Position numbers and translations under genes: made by a program | In this document: positions 1-8,459 of the stretch, in pieces | Layout of the letters: each line of letters starts with the position of its first letter | Position numbering within the stretch: the stretch's first letter is position 1 | From: CAVAWX01 sp963614215 | Lineage (GTDB): Bacteria; Actinomycetota; Coriobacteriia; Coriobacteriales; QAMH01 | Assembly: GCA_963614215.1 (NCBI GenBank) | Contig: CAVECB010000035.1 | Coordinates: forward strand, 1-16,176 | Direction of reading: 5' to 3' | Length of the DNA: 16,176 nt | The notes under the pieces: generated by a model | Databases searched by the model: none | What the model was told of the DNA's origin: nothing | Seen by the model: the letters and a program-made list of their open reading frames with translations, nothing else

Positions 1-3000
1 AAGCACATCCCGCATCGGGGAGTATGGGGTGGGTGAAGCGTGCGAGCAGCGTCTGGCCGTCGGCGGACAGCGCCCATTTCCGAAACTCCGCAAACTCCTC
101 CACCTGCTCTGCGCCCTCGCGATAGCGCACGGACGCGGACAGCTCCATGCGCGCGGGGTGTTTCGCCATGCGCACCACGCGCTCGTAAGAATCGCCTCCC
201 GCTTGCAAAAAGCCCAGCTCGGCAAAAACAGCCAGTGCGGTGGCGGCACTTTCGACCCCGGCCTTGCCCGCCCGCGCGGCCAGCTGCTCGTCGGAGACGC
301 GAAACTCGTCGTCGGCTTCACCATGTGCTTCTTTGCTGCAAGACATGAGCGCGCGATAGAGGCGCGCCATCTCGTCGCGGCCCGGGGCAAGCGCCCCTAG
401 TATGCGCTCGTTGATGCGCGCGTCGGCATACCCATAGAGCAGGTGCACCCACGCCTCGCGCCCGTCGCGGCCAGCACGGCCACTCATCTGGTTGAATTCG
501 ATGTCGGAAAAAGGCATGTGGAACAAGACGACGTGCTCGATATCGGGGATGTCGATGCCCTCGCCGAAAGCACTCGTGGCCACGATGCAGGACAGCTCGC
601 CGGCGCGGAAGGCTTCCTCGACGACGCCGCGGTCTGCCTTGGAAAGCCCTGCATGGTAAAAGGCGATGCGGGGTGCGAGCGCGGGTAGGCGGTGGCGCAG
701 CATGCGGGCGAGGCTTTGGGCGGCGTCACGCGAGTTCACGTAGGCCACGCACTTTGCCTCCGTCGCCACGATGCACGCAAGATAGTCCTCGCGCCCGGCC
801 AGGTCGCGCCGGTCGTCGAGGTGCAGGTTGGCGCGCTCGGCTGCATCCACCACCAGATTGGAGATGGAAAGCGAGGAGCATATGGCCTGCGCGGCCGCAT
901 CGGGCGCCGTCGCCGTCGCGGCAAGCACGCAGGGGTTTCCCAGCTGCGCGGCCGCCTGCCCTAGCGCGGCGTAGGCCGGGCGGTTGCCCGCGCGCGATAG
1001 CCCCACGTGGTGGGCCTCGTCGATGACGAGAAAGCCGATGCGCGATGCGGCCGCAATCTGGTCGGCGTGCAGGCACAGATACTCGGGGGTGGTCAGCACC
1101 ACATCCACCTCGCCGGCGGCCAGCCCCGCGTAGACCTCCTGGCGCGCGGCCTGCGGGGTCTCACCCGTGAGCAGGCGCACGACAAGGCCAAAGCGCGCGT
1201 AGCTGTCCTTTAAGTGGTGAATCTGGTCGGCGACGAGCGCGCGCAGCGGGTAGACGAAAACCGACACCTTGCCCTCGCGCAGAGCCAGGCGCGCCGCATG
1301 CAGGTGGAAAACGAGCGATTTGCCGCGTCCGGTGGCCATGACGGCCAAAGTCGAACGTCCGCCTGCCAAGCTGTCTAGGGCGCGGGTCTGCGCATCGTGC
1401 AGGGTATACGGCCCCACGAGCGCCTCGCGCAGGGCATCGTCGAGGGCGTCTGCGGGCATGGCCGCCCATTTCGCGCGCAGGGCATGCAGGGCGCGCAGCT
1501 CCTCTTCACCGCCCTCCCCTTCGCCTGGGGCGGCTGCACGTGCCGGCACATGCACACCGTCTGCCGCGCCAGCGCCTTCGCCTTCGGCGCCTGTCGCCTC
1601 GGCGGCGGCGGCCAGCAGCTCGTGCATGCGCGCGTCGAGCGGGCCGCGCAGGCAGTCTTCTGCGGGCGGAGCGCTCATGAGCACCTTGCGCGTCATGAGC
1701 TTTGCCGTCTTGCGCCCCTGCCACTCGTCCACCTGCGGCTCAAAGACGATGTCGCACATCGTGTTGCAGTTCACCAGCGCGTCCAGCTCGGGGGCGTTGA
1801 AGTAGATGCCGGCCACGCGTGCCAGACCGTCGGCGGCCTCGTAGCGGAAATGGACGCCGGTTTTTCCGATGGCGTTGCGGTGCTCCATGAAGACGTGGGG
1901 CAACACGAGCAAGGGGCTGCGGTTGATGTTGCCGAAAGGCTCGAGGCGGGCCAGTTCCTCGAAGGCCGCCAGCGTGCAGTCCGAAAGGCGCACCTGCGCG
2001 TCCACTGCCAGCGCAGGCGACGCATCCTCCTCCCCCACGCTCTCGCATTGCGCGGAAAGGCGACAGCGCAGCTCGGGCAATTTATCGGCGGGCAGGGTCA
2101 GGCCGATGGCCGCCACGTGCCCGCCGAATCGCTCGTAGAGGTCTTGGGCGCTCGAGGCCAGCTCGAACAGGTTCAGTTCGCCATATGTCCTGCCCGACCC
2201 GCGCGCGCTGCCGTCTTCGATGGTAAAGATGATGGCGGGCTTCTTGTATTCGCGGGCCACGCGCGAGGCGACGATGCCCTTCACCCCCTCGTGCCAACCC
2301 TCGCCGGCCACGATGATGATGGGCGCTTCACAAAGCGTCGGGTCGTCGGCAAGCGCAGCTTTGACCTGCTCCAACAGGCGCGCCTCGGCGGTTCGCCTTC
2401 GCGCGTTCACCTCGTCGAGGGCGGCCGCGAGCTTTTGCGCCTCGGCCACGTCGTCGCTCATGAGCAAATCGAACGCCAGCGTCGCGTCCCCCATGCGCCC
2501 GGCCGCGTTCATGCGCGGGATGAGGGAAAACGAGAGCTTCGTTGCAGTGATGGAGGGCAGGTCGGCCTTGCACACGGCGGCCAGCGCGGCGATGCCCGGA
2601 CGCGGGGTGCTGCGCATGCGCTCCAGGCCGGCGGCCACGATGGCGCGGTTCTCGCTGGTGAGGGGCATGATGTCGCTGACGGTGCCGAGCGCGGCCAGAT
2701 CGACCAACTCGCACCACACGTCCGGTCGTCCCAAGCGCCGCCCCAACATGGCGACAAGCTTTAGAGCTACGCCCGCTCCGGCAAGGTCGAAGGAGGGGCA
2801 GGCGCGTTCGAGCTTGCTGTCGGCCACGGGGACGCCGCACGGCACATGGGCGCCGGCCTCGTGGTGGTCGGTGATGCACACGTCTATGCCTGCCTCGCGC
2901 ATGGCCGCTACTTCCGCGTCACAGGCGATGCCGCAGTCCACCGTCACAATCAGGTCGGGCGAAAACGCCTCCATGCCGCGGCGCACGGCAGCCTCGGACA

Positions 3001-3376
3001 GCGCGTAGCCCTCATCGTAGCGGTGCGGAATCAGGCCGTCGGCGCGGGCGCCAAGCGCGCGCAGCCCCCGCACGGCAAGCGCAGTGGCCGAGATGCCGTC
3101 CACATCGAAGTCGCCGAACACAAGTATGCGGCCACCCGTTTCCATGACGGAAAGCACCTTGTCGGCCACGTCGGAAAGCCCCGGCACGAGGTCTGGGTCG
3201 TGGCAGTCGCGCTCAAGCGACGGCGAGAGAAAGACGCGGGCGCGTTCGGGCGTGTCGATGCCGCGCGAGACCAAAATCCGCGCCGTCAACGGCAAGAGGC
3301 CGCAGCCGGAGGCAATCGCCTCGACCGCGGCCTCGTCGGCCGGTGCTACCGTGTATCTGGGAAAAGCGTCCGTCAA
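1..3376 (-). CDS. recJ: RecJ single-strand exonuclease fused to a RecQ-like helicase (partial, 3' end outside window)
   Basis: Open from a TTG at 3376 to the left edge, 1125 codons. Residues 1-560 are RecJ: an N-terminal segment (PLTARILVSRGIDTPERARVFL, shown in part), DHH motif I FGDFDVDG at 88-94, VDCG at 147, TDHH at 169-172, IPRMNAAGR at 286-294, FGGHVAAIG of DHHA1, and an OB-like part with EPFGN and DEWQG. This family degrades single-stranded DNA 5' to 3' in recombination and repair. A Gly/Ala/Glu-rich linker (about 590-625) leads to a superfamily 2 helicase: Walker A ATGRGKS near 681, DEAH at 786-789, ATAT, and GRAGRDG near 966, which resembles RecQ motif VI. No ATG lies near the start; TTG gives the right RecJ N-terminus and sits one base after the secF stop, so translation is probably coupled. 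Whether HRDC or zinc-binding parts follow cannot be seen. Confidence 0.92.
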   Translation of the reverse strand, partial: MTDAFPRYTVAPADEAAVEAIASGCGLLPLTARILVSRGIDTPERARVFLSPSLERDCHDPDLVPGLSDVADKVLSVMETGGRILVFGDFDVDGISATALAVRGLRALGARADGLIPHRYDEGYALSEAAVRRGMEAFSPDLIVTVDCGIACDAEVAAMREAGIDVCITDHHEAGAHVPCGVPVADSKLERACPSFDLAGAGVALKLVAMLGRRLGRPDVWCELVDLAALGTVSDIMPLTSENRAIVAAGLERMRSTPRPGIAALAAVCKADLPSITATKLSFSLIPRMNAAGRMGDATLAFDLLMSDDVAEAQKLAAALDEVNARRRTAEARLLEQVKAALADDPTLCEAPIIIVAGEGWHEGVKGIVASRVAREYKKPAIIFTIEDGSARGSGRTYGELNLFELASSAQDLYERFGGHVAAIGLTLPADKLPELRCRLSAQCESVGEEDASPALAVDAQVRLSDCTLAAFEELARLEPFGNINRSPLLVLPHVFMEHRNAIGKTGVHFRYEAADGLARVAGIYFNAPELDALVNCNTMCDIVFEPQVDEWQGRKTAKLMTRKVLMSAPPAEDCLRGPLDARMHELLAAAAEATGAEGEGAGAADGVHVPARAAAPGEGEGGEEELRALHALRAKWAAMPADALDDALREALVGPYTLHDAQTRALDSLAGGRSTLAVMATGRGKSLVFHLHAARLALREGKVSVFVYPLRALVADQIHHLKDSYARFGLVVRLLTGETPQAARQEVYAGLAAGEVDVVLTTPEYLCLHADQIAAASRIGFLVIDEAHHVGLSRAGNRPAYAALGQAAAQLGNPCVLAATATAPDAAAQAICSSLSISNLVVDAAERANLHLDDRRDLAGREDYLACIVATEAKCVAYVNSRDAAQSLARMLRHRLPALAPRIAFYHAGLSKADRGVVEEAFRAGELSCIVATSAFGEGIDIPDIEHVVLFHMPFSDIEFNQMSGRAGRDGREAWVHLLYGYADARINERILGALAPGRDEMARLYRALMSCSKEAHGEADDEFRVSDEQLAARAGKAGVESAATALAVFAELGFLQAGGDSYERVVRMAKHPARMELSASVRYREGAEQVEEFAEFRKWALSADGQTLLARFTHPILPDAGCA

Positions 3377-3377
3377 G

Positions 3378-4718
3378 CTAGTCCGACTTCCCCTCGTCTG
3401 TCTGCTCTTGCGGCTCGTCAGTCCCGTCGGCAGGCTCTTCTTCATCGCCCGCTGCGCTCTCGGGCGCATCTTCCGGCGCGTCGGCAACCTCGTCGGCCGG
3501 CTCGTCGACAGGCGTCTCGGGTTTCTCGGCCGGTTCGTCGACAGATTCCTCGGGTTTCTCGGCGGCCGTCGCTTTCTTCTTTGCCTCAGCGGCCTTCTTC
3601 TCGGCCTCCGCCGCCTTCTTCTCCTCGGCGGCCTTGGCCTTGGCCTCTTTTTTCGCCTCGGCGGCCTGCGCCTTCTCCTCGGCACGCTCGCGTTTCCAGT
3701 CCTTGCGCGCCTGCTTCAACATGGGCTTGGTAAACGGCGACTGCTCGACCACGTAGGGGAATTTCTTCTCCAGGCGCGCGTACTCCGGCTGGCGGCACTT
3801 CCACAAGGTGTAGACCGGCGCCGAGATGGCCAGCGTCGAGTACACGCCCAAAAGCATGCCGATGAACATGGCAAACGCAAAGTCGAGCAGCGTGTCGGTG
3901 CCCAGCAGCAACATGAAAAACACCGGGATGATGGACGTGATCGAGGTGTTCAACGAGCGCACGATGATCTCGTTGACGGAATTGTTGGCGCAGGTCTTCA
4001 TCGACATGCGCATGTTCGGGCTCGCATTTTGGTTGATGCGATGGAACACGACGATGGTGTCGTAGAGCGAGTAGCCGATGATGGCCAGCAGCGCCGCGAT
4101 GACGTCGGCGGTGATCTCCATGTGGAAGAACATGCCCGCCCACGCGTAGACGCCCACGACGATGAACATGTCGTGGAACAAGGTGATGAGCGCGACGACG
4201 CCCATGCGCGGCTCGCGGTAGCGCAGCGCGATGACGATGAGGATGGCCACGCACGACAAGACGAAGGCAAACACCGAGCTCCAGATGACCGACGCGCCCC
4301 AGCTGGCCGAGATGGTCTGGATGGTGACGTTGTCCGAGTTGATGCCCAGCGTTTCTTGGACCTTGCTCATCACGCTGTTCTCGCTGGTCGTGTCCGAATC
4401 GGTGGTACGCAGCAAGAAACCGTTCGTGCCGCCGGAGCTGGTGGTCTGCGCAGACGAGATCTGCGAGTCCACACCCAGCTCGGAGGCCGTCGAGTTGTAG
4501 GTATCGACGAGGGTCTCCTCGGTCAGGCCAGCGGTGTCAGACACCTGGATAGAGGTGCCGCCGGAGAACTCGGTGCCCAGTGTGAGCGCCGAGCCGGTCG
4601 TGACGAGGCTCGTGACGATGCCCGCGATGGACAAGGCGATGAGGATGGCGGAGATGATGAAGCCGTACTTCCACATCCCGACGAAGTTGAACTGCTTGTG
4701 GGGTCTGAGCGAGTACAT
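3378..4718 (-). CDS. secF: Protein translocase subunit SecF
   Basis: 446 residues, against roughly 300-350 for a usual SecF. SecF works with SecD in the membrane to drive late steps of Sec export using the proton gradient. TM1 is at about 19-40, followed by GTEFSGGTS (48-56, the SecF form of the GIDFTGGT motif), a periplasmic part, then five membrane segments from about 143 to 305, with LRYREPRMG at 165-173 and IGYSLYDTIVVFHRINQN around 214-231. Beyond residue 325 is a cytoplasmic tail: Lys/Glu/Ala-rich and probably helical to about 388, then acidic with the repeat VDEPAEKPE/VDEPADE to the end. ATG 4718 lies one base after the secD stop and has a strong AAGGAGGTGG ribosome site inside the end of secD. 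Same operon as secD and recJ. Confidence 0.96.
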   Translation of the reverse strand: MYSLRPHKQFNFVGMWKYGFIISAILIALSIAGIVTSLVTTGSALTLGTEFSGGTSIQVSDTAGLTEETLVDTYNSTASELGVDSQISSAQTTSSGGTNGFLLRTTDSDTTSENSVMSKVQETLGINSDNVTIQTISASWGASVIWSSVFAFVLSCVAILIVIALRYREPRMGVVALITLFHDMFIVVGVYAWAGMFFHMEITADVIAALLAIIGYSLYDTIVVFHRINQNASPNMRMSMKTCANNSVNEIIVRSLNTSITSIIPVFFMLLLGTDTLLDFAFAMFIGMLLGVYSTLAISAPVYTLWKCRQPEYARLEKKFPYVVEQSPFTKPMLKQARKDWKRERAEEKAQAAEAKKEAKAKAAEEKKAAEAEKKAAEAKKKATAAEKPEESVDEPAEKPETPVDEPADEVADAPEDAPESAAGDEEEPADGTDEPQEQTDEGKSD

Positions 4719-4719
4719 G

Positions 4720-6636
4720 CTACTCCACCTCCTTTCGCGCCGAGACGCCTCGAGGGCCGCGCGCCTTTCTCTGCACGCCCTTGCCCTTGGCGGCGTTTTC
4801 CCGCTTCTCCGCGGCGACGAGCTTGTTTAAGTAGGCGCCCTCGTTCACGTCGTCCATGGTGCCCCAAAAACCGGGGTGGCGCGCGATGGTGCGCGGACCC
4901 AAGATGCGGATGATGGGGCCGGCGAACAGCGCCATGACGAGCAGGTCGCACATGATGCCGAGCGCGAGCGTGAGGCCGAAGCCGCGCACGTCGCCCACGG
5001 CCACGAAGTAGAGCACCAGCGCGGTGACGAGCGTGACCAGGTCGGCGTCGATGGAGGTGAAGATGCCCTCGTGGACGCCGGAGACCGACGCGCTTTTCAC
5101 CGACTTGCCGCGCCGTATCTGCTCGTGGAAACACTCCATGATAAGAATTGACGAGTCGGCCGACATGCCTATGTTGACGATGATGCCCGCGATGCCGGGC
5201 AGCGTCATGGAAAACCACCCGAGCTGCGAGAGCATGGCCAGCAGGCCGAGGTAGATGATGGACATGATGAGGATGGCCGCGCCGGCGAGCAGGCCGAGAC
5301 CCTTGTAGAAGAGCAAAAGCCAGATGAAGACGACGGCCAGACCGACAAGGGCCGAGAAGATGCCGACCATCAAGGCGTTGGAGCCCAAGGTGGGGCCGAC
5401 GATGCTGGAGGACTCGACCGTGAGCGAAACGGGCAGCGAGCCGGAATCGACGATGGCCTTCAGGTTGTTGGCCTCCTCGGAGCTGTAGTTGCCCGTGATC
5501 TGCACGCGGCCATCAGTGATGGCCGACTGCACGGCCGGCGCGCTTTTCACCACGCCGTCGAGGACGATGGCAATCTTGCCCTTGTCCTCGGCAAGCTCTT
5601 TGGTGGTGTCGCCGAAGGCCTTGGCGCCCTCGGAATCGAGCTGAAGGTTCACCGCGTAGTCGGCAGAGCCCTGCGGGCGGTCCACCGTCGTGTTCGTGAC
5701 GTGGCTGCCGTCCATGAAGGTGGTGTACTCGGCGTTTTGCTCCTTCAGGTTCATGCCCCACAGGCCGTTTTCAATGGCCGTCTGCACGTCCTCGGACTGA
5801 ATCTGGTCGACGCGGACGAACTCGAGCACGCCTTGGCTGGACAAGGTGTCGATGATGGACTGCGAGTCCTCGGCGCCCGGCACCTGCACGAGGAAGGCGT
5901 TGGAGCCCTGGGTTTGCACGCTGGCCGCGGAGGCGCCCGAGGAGTTCACGCGCGAGGTGATGACCTGGCGCGCCTCGTCCATCTGGTCGGCGGTCGGGGT
6001 GCCGCCGTCGGAGGTGGCCGCCGTTAAGCTGACGGATAGGCCGCCTTGGATGTCGAGCCCCATGGTGATCTTGTCTTGCGGGGGCCACAGCATGAAGGCT
6101 GCGCCCACGGCGAGGATGAGGGTGACGACAAGGCAGATGCGCGCGTTGCGGCGGTGCGTGGAGCCTGCGGCCGCGGCGGCCGTGGCTGTTCGGGTCTCGG
6201 CGTCGCGCGGGGATTTGGCGGATTGCGCGGCGGCGCGCCTGCTTGAGCGCGTTTTTCTAGCGTCGACAGCGGCCAGCCCTTCTTTTTCAGCGCGCTTGGC
6301 CTGCTTGGCACGGGTCTTTGCCGCTTTGTCGGCCTTCTTGGCCGAGCGCTTGCGGTTTTTCTCCATCTCCTTTTTACCCTTGGCCTTCAGGCGGTCGGCC
6401 TGTTTTTGGAGCTTGGCCTGGTACTTCGGGTCGTTTTGGAGCTTTTCTGCGGCGGCGCGCTCGTCGGCTGCCTTCTTGCGCGCGGCCTCGGCGGCCTTTT
6501 CGTAGCGCTTGGCGTCGCGTTCCTGGCGCGACTTGTCCTTCTCGCGCTTCTTCTCGCGGCGCGCCCGCTCTTTCTCGCGCTGGGCCTTGACCTTTGCCAA
6601 GTCCGCGTCGGAAAGCTCTTTGCGTTTTTCTGCCAT
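4720..6636 (-). CDS. secD: Protein translocase subunit SecD with long basic N-terminal extension
   Basis: 638 residues. The ATG at 6636 is preferred over the TTG directly upstream because AGGAGA stands seven bases before it. Residues 1-164 are almost only Lys, Arg, Glu, Ala and Gln, predicted helical and strongly basic, and are not part of ordinary SecD. TM1 is at 166-184 (ICLVVTLILAVGAAFMLW), then GLDIQGGLSVSL (193-204), the SecD periplasmic domain, and TM2-TM6 from about 421 with LPGIAGIIVNIGMSADSSILI (about 479-499), which carries the conserved membrane Asp (D494). A short basic tail ends the protein. SecD cooperates with SecF and SecYEG in protein export. No yajC lies upstream; the preceding gene is rnhB. 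Confidence 0.96.
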   Translation of the reverse strand: MAEKRKELSDADLAKVKAQREKERARREKKREKDKSRQERDAKRYEKAAEAARKKAADERAAAEKLQNDPKYQAKLQKQADRLKAKGKKEMEKNRKRSAKKADKAAKTRAKQAKRAEKEGLAAVDARKTRSSRRAAAQSAKSPRDAETRTATAAAAAGSTHRRNARICLVVTLILAVGAAFMLWPPQDKITMGLDIQGGLSVSLTAATSDGGTPTADQMDEARQVITSRVNSSGASAASVQTQGSNAFLVQVPGAEDSQSIIDTLSSQGVLEFVRVDQIQSEDVQTAIENGLWGMNLKEQNAEYTTFMDGSHVTNTTVDRPQGSADYAVNLQLDSEGAKAFGDTTKELAEDKGKIAIVLDGVVKSAPAVQSAITDGRVQITGNYSSEEANNLKAIVDSGSLPVSLTVESSSIVGPTLGSNALMVGIFSALVGLAVVFIWLLLFYKGLGLLAGAAILIMSIIYLGLLAMLSQLGWFSMTLPGIAGIIVNIGMSADSSILIMECFHEQIRRGKSVKSASVSGVHEGIFTSIDADLVTLVTALVLYFVAVGDVRGFGLTLALGIMCDLLVMALFAGPIIRILGPRTIARHPGFWGTMDDVNEGAYLNKLVAAEKRENAAKGKGVQRKARGPRGVSARKEVE

Positions 6637-6665
6637 CAATCATTCTCCTGTTGCACAGCATGTCC

Positions 6666-6691
6666 GAAAGCCCTTTTCACGACGGGCTTTC
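6666..6691 (-). promoter_or_regulatory. Perfect hairpin in the secD leader
   Basis: GAAAGCCC and GGGCTTTC form a perfect 8-bp inverted repeat with a 10-base loop, midway between the rnhB stop (6729) and the secD start (6636). On the transcribed minus strand it is not followed by a T run, so it is not a standard intrinsic terminator. It may be a processing or attenuation structure between the upstream genes and secD. The gap is AT-richer than its surroundings (TAGAAT, TATGTT), so a secD promoter could lie just upstream, but I see no good -35 box. Confidence 0.45.
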
Positions 6692-6728
6692 CCGCTCAAA
6701 CATACAAACGGAAATTCTACAACAAAGT

Positions 6729-7376
6729 TCATTCGCGCCGGGAAAGAATGTTTCCCAGAAAGCTCATGCGGTGGACGGGGCTAGGTCCTGCCTCGCGTAT
6801 GGCCGCGATGTGCTCGGCCGTGCCGTAGCCTTTATTGCGCTCGAAGCCGTAGGCCGGATAGCGCTCGGCCAGCTCGGCCATCAGCGCGTCGCGGGCCACC
6901 TTCGCGTAGATGGATGCCGCCGCGATGCAGGCAACCTTGCCGTCGCCTTTCACCACGTTTTGCTCCTTGGGGTGGATATGCAGCGGGTTTCCGTCCACGA
7001 GCACCGCGTCCGGCTCGACGCCGCACTGCAAAAGTGCGTCTACAAAGGCCGCCTTCAAACACGAGGCCATGCCGTCGGCGTCGATACGGCCAGGCTCGAT
7101 GTGACACAGCCCCGTGGCGCAAGCCGTCTGCTCGATGCGCGCGGCCAGCTCCTCGCGCCGTCTCGGGGACAGCTTCTTCGAGTCGTCGAGGCCTTCTATC
7201 TGCGGCTCGTCGGGAAGCACGACCGCCGCCACCGTCAAAGGCCCTGCCAAAGGGCCGCGCCCCACCTCGTCGAGGCCCACGACCACGCCCGATCCTCCCA
7301 GCTCGCGCATGAAAGAGTAGAGCCCCGCCGTTTTCACCCGACGGAGCTCTTCTCGCTCTTTTCTCGAAAGTCCCAA
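6729..7376 (-). CDS. rnhB: Ribonuclease HII
   Basis: 215 residues from TTG 7376. RNase HII cuts the RNA strand of RNA/DNA hybrids and starts removal of single ribonucleotides misincorporated into DNA. All family landmarks are present: GLDEVGRGPLAGP (D36, E37), DSKKLS at 65-70, VDGN (D128), KGDGKVACIAAASIYAKVARD split as KGD (D145) and SIYAKVARD, YPAYGFERNKGYGT, and a C-terminal HRMSF. D36, E37, D128 and D145 match the E. coli catalytic four (D16, E17, D108, D126). The start is uncertain: TTG has a poor ribosome site, and an in-frame GTG 13 codons later would still keep the core. It follows rplS by 42 bases, a common arrangement, and is probably cotranscribed with it. Confidence 0.95.
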   Translation of the reverse strand: MGLSRKEREELRRVKTAGLYSFMRELGGSGVVVGLDEVGRGPLAGPLTVAAVVLPDEPQIEGLDDSKKLSPRRREELAARIEQTACATGLCHIEPGRIDADGMASCLKAAFVDALLQCGVEPDAVLVDGNPLHIHPKEQNVVKGDGKVACIAAASIYAKVARDALMAELAERYPAYGFERNKGYGTAEHIAAIREAGPSPVHRMSFLGNILSRRE

Positions 7377-7418
7377 GGGGATGCGGCCGCGTGGCGCGTG
7401 AAAGCGTGCGCGATGCCC

Positions 7419-7763
7419 CTAAAAGCCCTTCTCGCGCAGACGGGCGGCCTTGCCCACCTTGTCGCGCAGGTAGTAGAGCTTCGCGCGACGTACCTGGCCG
7501 ATGCGCACGACGTCGACGTGGTCGATCTTGGGGCTGTTCACGGGGAAGGTGCGCTCGACACCTACGCCGAAGCTGACCTTGCGGACCGTGAAGGTCTCGC
7601 GGTTGCCCTTGCCCTTGCGCGCGATGACGTCGCCTTCGAAGACCTGGATGCGCTCGCGGTTGCCCTCCTTGATGCGGTAGTGCACCTTGACGTGCGCGCC
7701 CACGGGGAAATCGGGGATGTCGTCGCGGATTTGCTGCTGTTCGATTGCGCGGATGTAGTCCAT
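7419..7763 (-). CDS. rplS: 50S ribosomal protein L19
   Basis: 114 residues, the normal length for L19, a large-subunit protein at the interface with the 30S subunit. Recognisable segments are IPDFPVGAHVKVHYRIKEG (26-44), RIQVFEGDVIARKG, the FTVRKVSFGVGVERTFP core, and the C-terminal RRAKLYYLRDKVGKAARLRE. The ATG at 7763 is preceded by AGGAAGAGG. It lies 164 bases downstream of rpsT with a hairpin in between, and upstream of rnhB. The trmD and rimM genes that often sit beside rplS are not in the window. Confidence 0.98.
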   Translation of the reverse strand: MDYIRAIEQQQIRDDIPDFPVGAHVKVHYRIKEGNRERIQVFEGDVIARKGKGNRETFTVRKVSFGVGVERTFPVNSPKIDHVDVVRIGQVRRAKLYYLRDKVGKAARLREKGF

Positions 7764-7844
7764 GAACCTCTTCCTTTTCTGTCAAGCCGTGCGTTTCGTA
7801 TGCGGCCGGATGCCCATAGAGGAAACGACGATGCGAATCGCAAG

Positions 7845-7868
7845 ACTACAGGAGTTTTCTCCCGTAGT
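7845..7868 (-). promoter_or_regulatory. Stable hairpin between rpsT and rplS
   Basis: On the minus strand ACTACGGGAG and CTCCTGTAGT flank an AAAA loop. As RNA all ten pairs form, one being G-U. It lies about 60 bases after the rpsT stop and about 80 before the rplS start. There is no U run after it, so it fits a processing site, a weak or factor-assisted terminator, or an rplS leader element better than a classical intrinsic terminator. The single-orientation G-U pair suggests it acts on the minus-strand transcript. Confidence 0.45.
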
Positions 7869-7927
7869 AAATGCCTGATTGTGCCTGTACGACGAAAACG
7901 GCGAAAACGCGCGTCTTGGACGTGCGC

Positions 7928-8194
7928 CTATTTGGCGATCGTGTTGACGAGCTTTTGCACGCCGCTTTTGCGGTTGGCCGCCTGGTTTTTGTGGATGATG
8001 CCGCGGCTGACCGCCTTGTCGAGCAGGCGGCTAGCCTTGTTCGCGGCCTGTTGTGCCTTGTCGGCATCGCCGGCCTCGACGGCCTCCTGCACGCGGCGCA
8101 CGGCCGTCTTCAGCTCGGCACGGGCGGACTTGTTGCGCAGCGTCGCCTTGGCGTTGGTCTTGATGCGCTTCTTCTGAGACTTGATGTTGGCCAT
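7928..8194 (-). CDS. rpsT: 30S ribosomal protein S20
   Basis: 88 residues, normal for S20, a small Lys/Ala-rich helical protein that binds 16S rRNA. The start MANIKSQKKRIKTNAKA (1-17) is diagnostic, followed by RNKSARAELKTAVRRV and the conserved SRGIIHKNQAANRKSGV near the end (about 63-79). The ribosome site is weak: AAAGG stands some 13 bases before the ATG, which is not unusual for rpsT, where initiation is often feedback-controlled. A good promoter lies about 90 bases upstream. It is probably the first gene of the housekeeping block. Confidence 0.98.
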   Translation of the reverse strand: MANIKSQKKRIKTNAKATLRNKSARAELKTAVRRVQEAVEAGDADKAQQAANKASRLLDKAVSRGIIHKNQAANRKSGVQKLVNTIAK

Positions 8195-8283
8195 CTTGTT
8201 CGCGTTCCCTTTCGGTCAAAATCTTTCTTGCGTCCGAGGAGGTGCGCCGCATGGGCGCCCGTTCGGTCGCGACAAACCCGCAC

Positions 8284-8311
8284 ATGATACCACAGCCGCC
8301 GGAAACGCAAA
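8284..8311 (-). promoter_or_regulatory. Predicted rpsT promoter with extended -10
   Basis: On the minus strand TGGTATCAT supplies an extended -10 (TGn plus TATCAT, hexamer at 8289-8284). An upstream TTTGCG or TTGCGT at 8311-8305, 15 to 16 bases away, may serve as -35. The predicted start lies near 8277, giving a leader of about 80 bases before the rpsT ATG at 8194. Confidence 0.55.
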
Positions 8312-8424
8312 CGAGCTTTTTTGCACCGTCCGATTCCCCGCACCTTTGCGCGCCTTCTAGCGCCCTTTACCAGTGCCTTCGCACATCGGCCATCACGACG
8401 TCTGCCGAGCAGGAGGCAACCATC

Positions 8425-8459
8425 AAAAAAGGCGCGCCCCCGGATTTCAGGGACGCGCC
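8425..8459 (-). terminator. Intrinsic terminator, minus strand
   Basis: On the minus strand GGCGCGTCCC, a 9-base loop, then GGGGCGCGCC give a 10-bp stem (one U-G pair as RNA), followed at once by TTTTTT (8430-8425). This is a textbook intrinsic terminator. No recognised gene lies just upstream on that strand, and the rpsT promoter lies beyond it, so it must end some other transcript (see the candidate RNA). Confidence 0.78.

Noticed and set aside
1397..2764. Long plus-strand frame of 455 codons
   Set aside because: It lies antisense to recJ, whose motifs are continuous on the minus strand. Composition is typical of a GC-rich shadow and it shows no family motif.
3084..4913. Plus-strand frame of 609 codons
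   Set aside because: Antisense to secF and recJ. Its His/Arg/Asp-rich composition is an artefact of the complementary frame.
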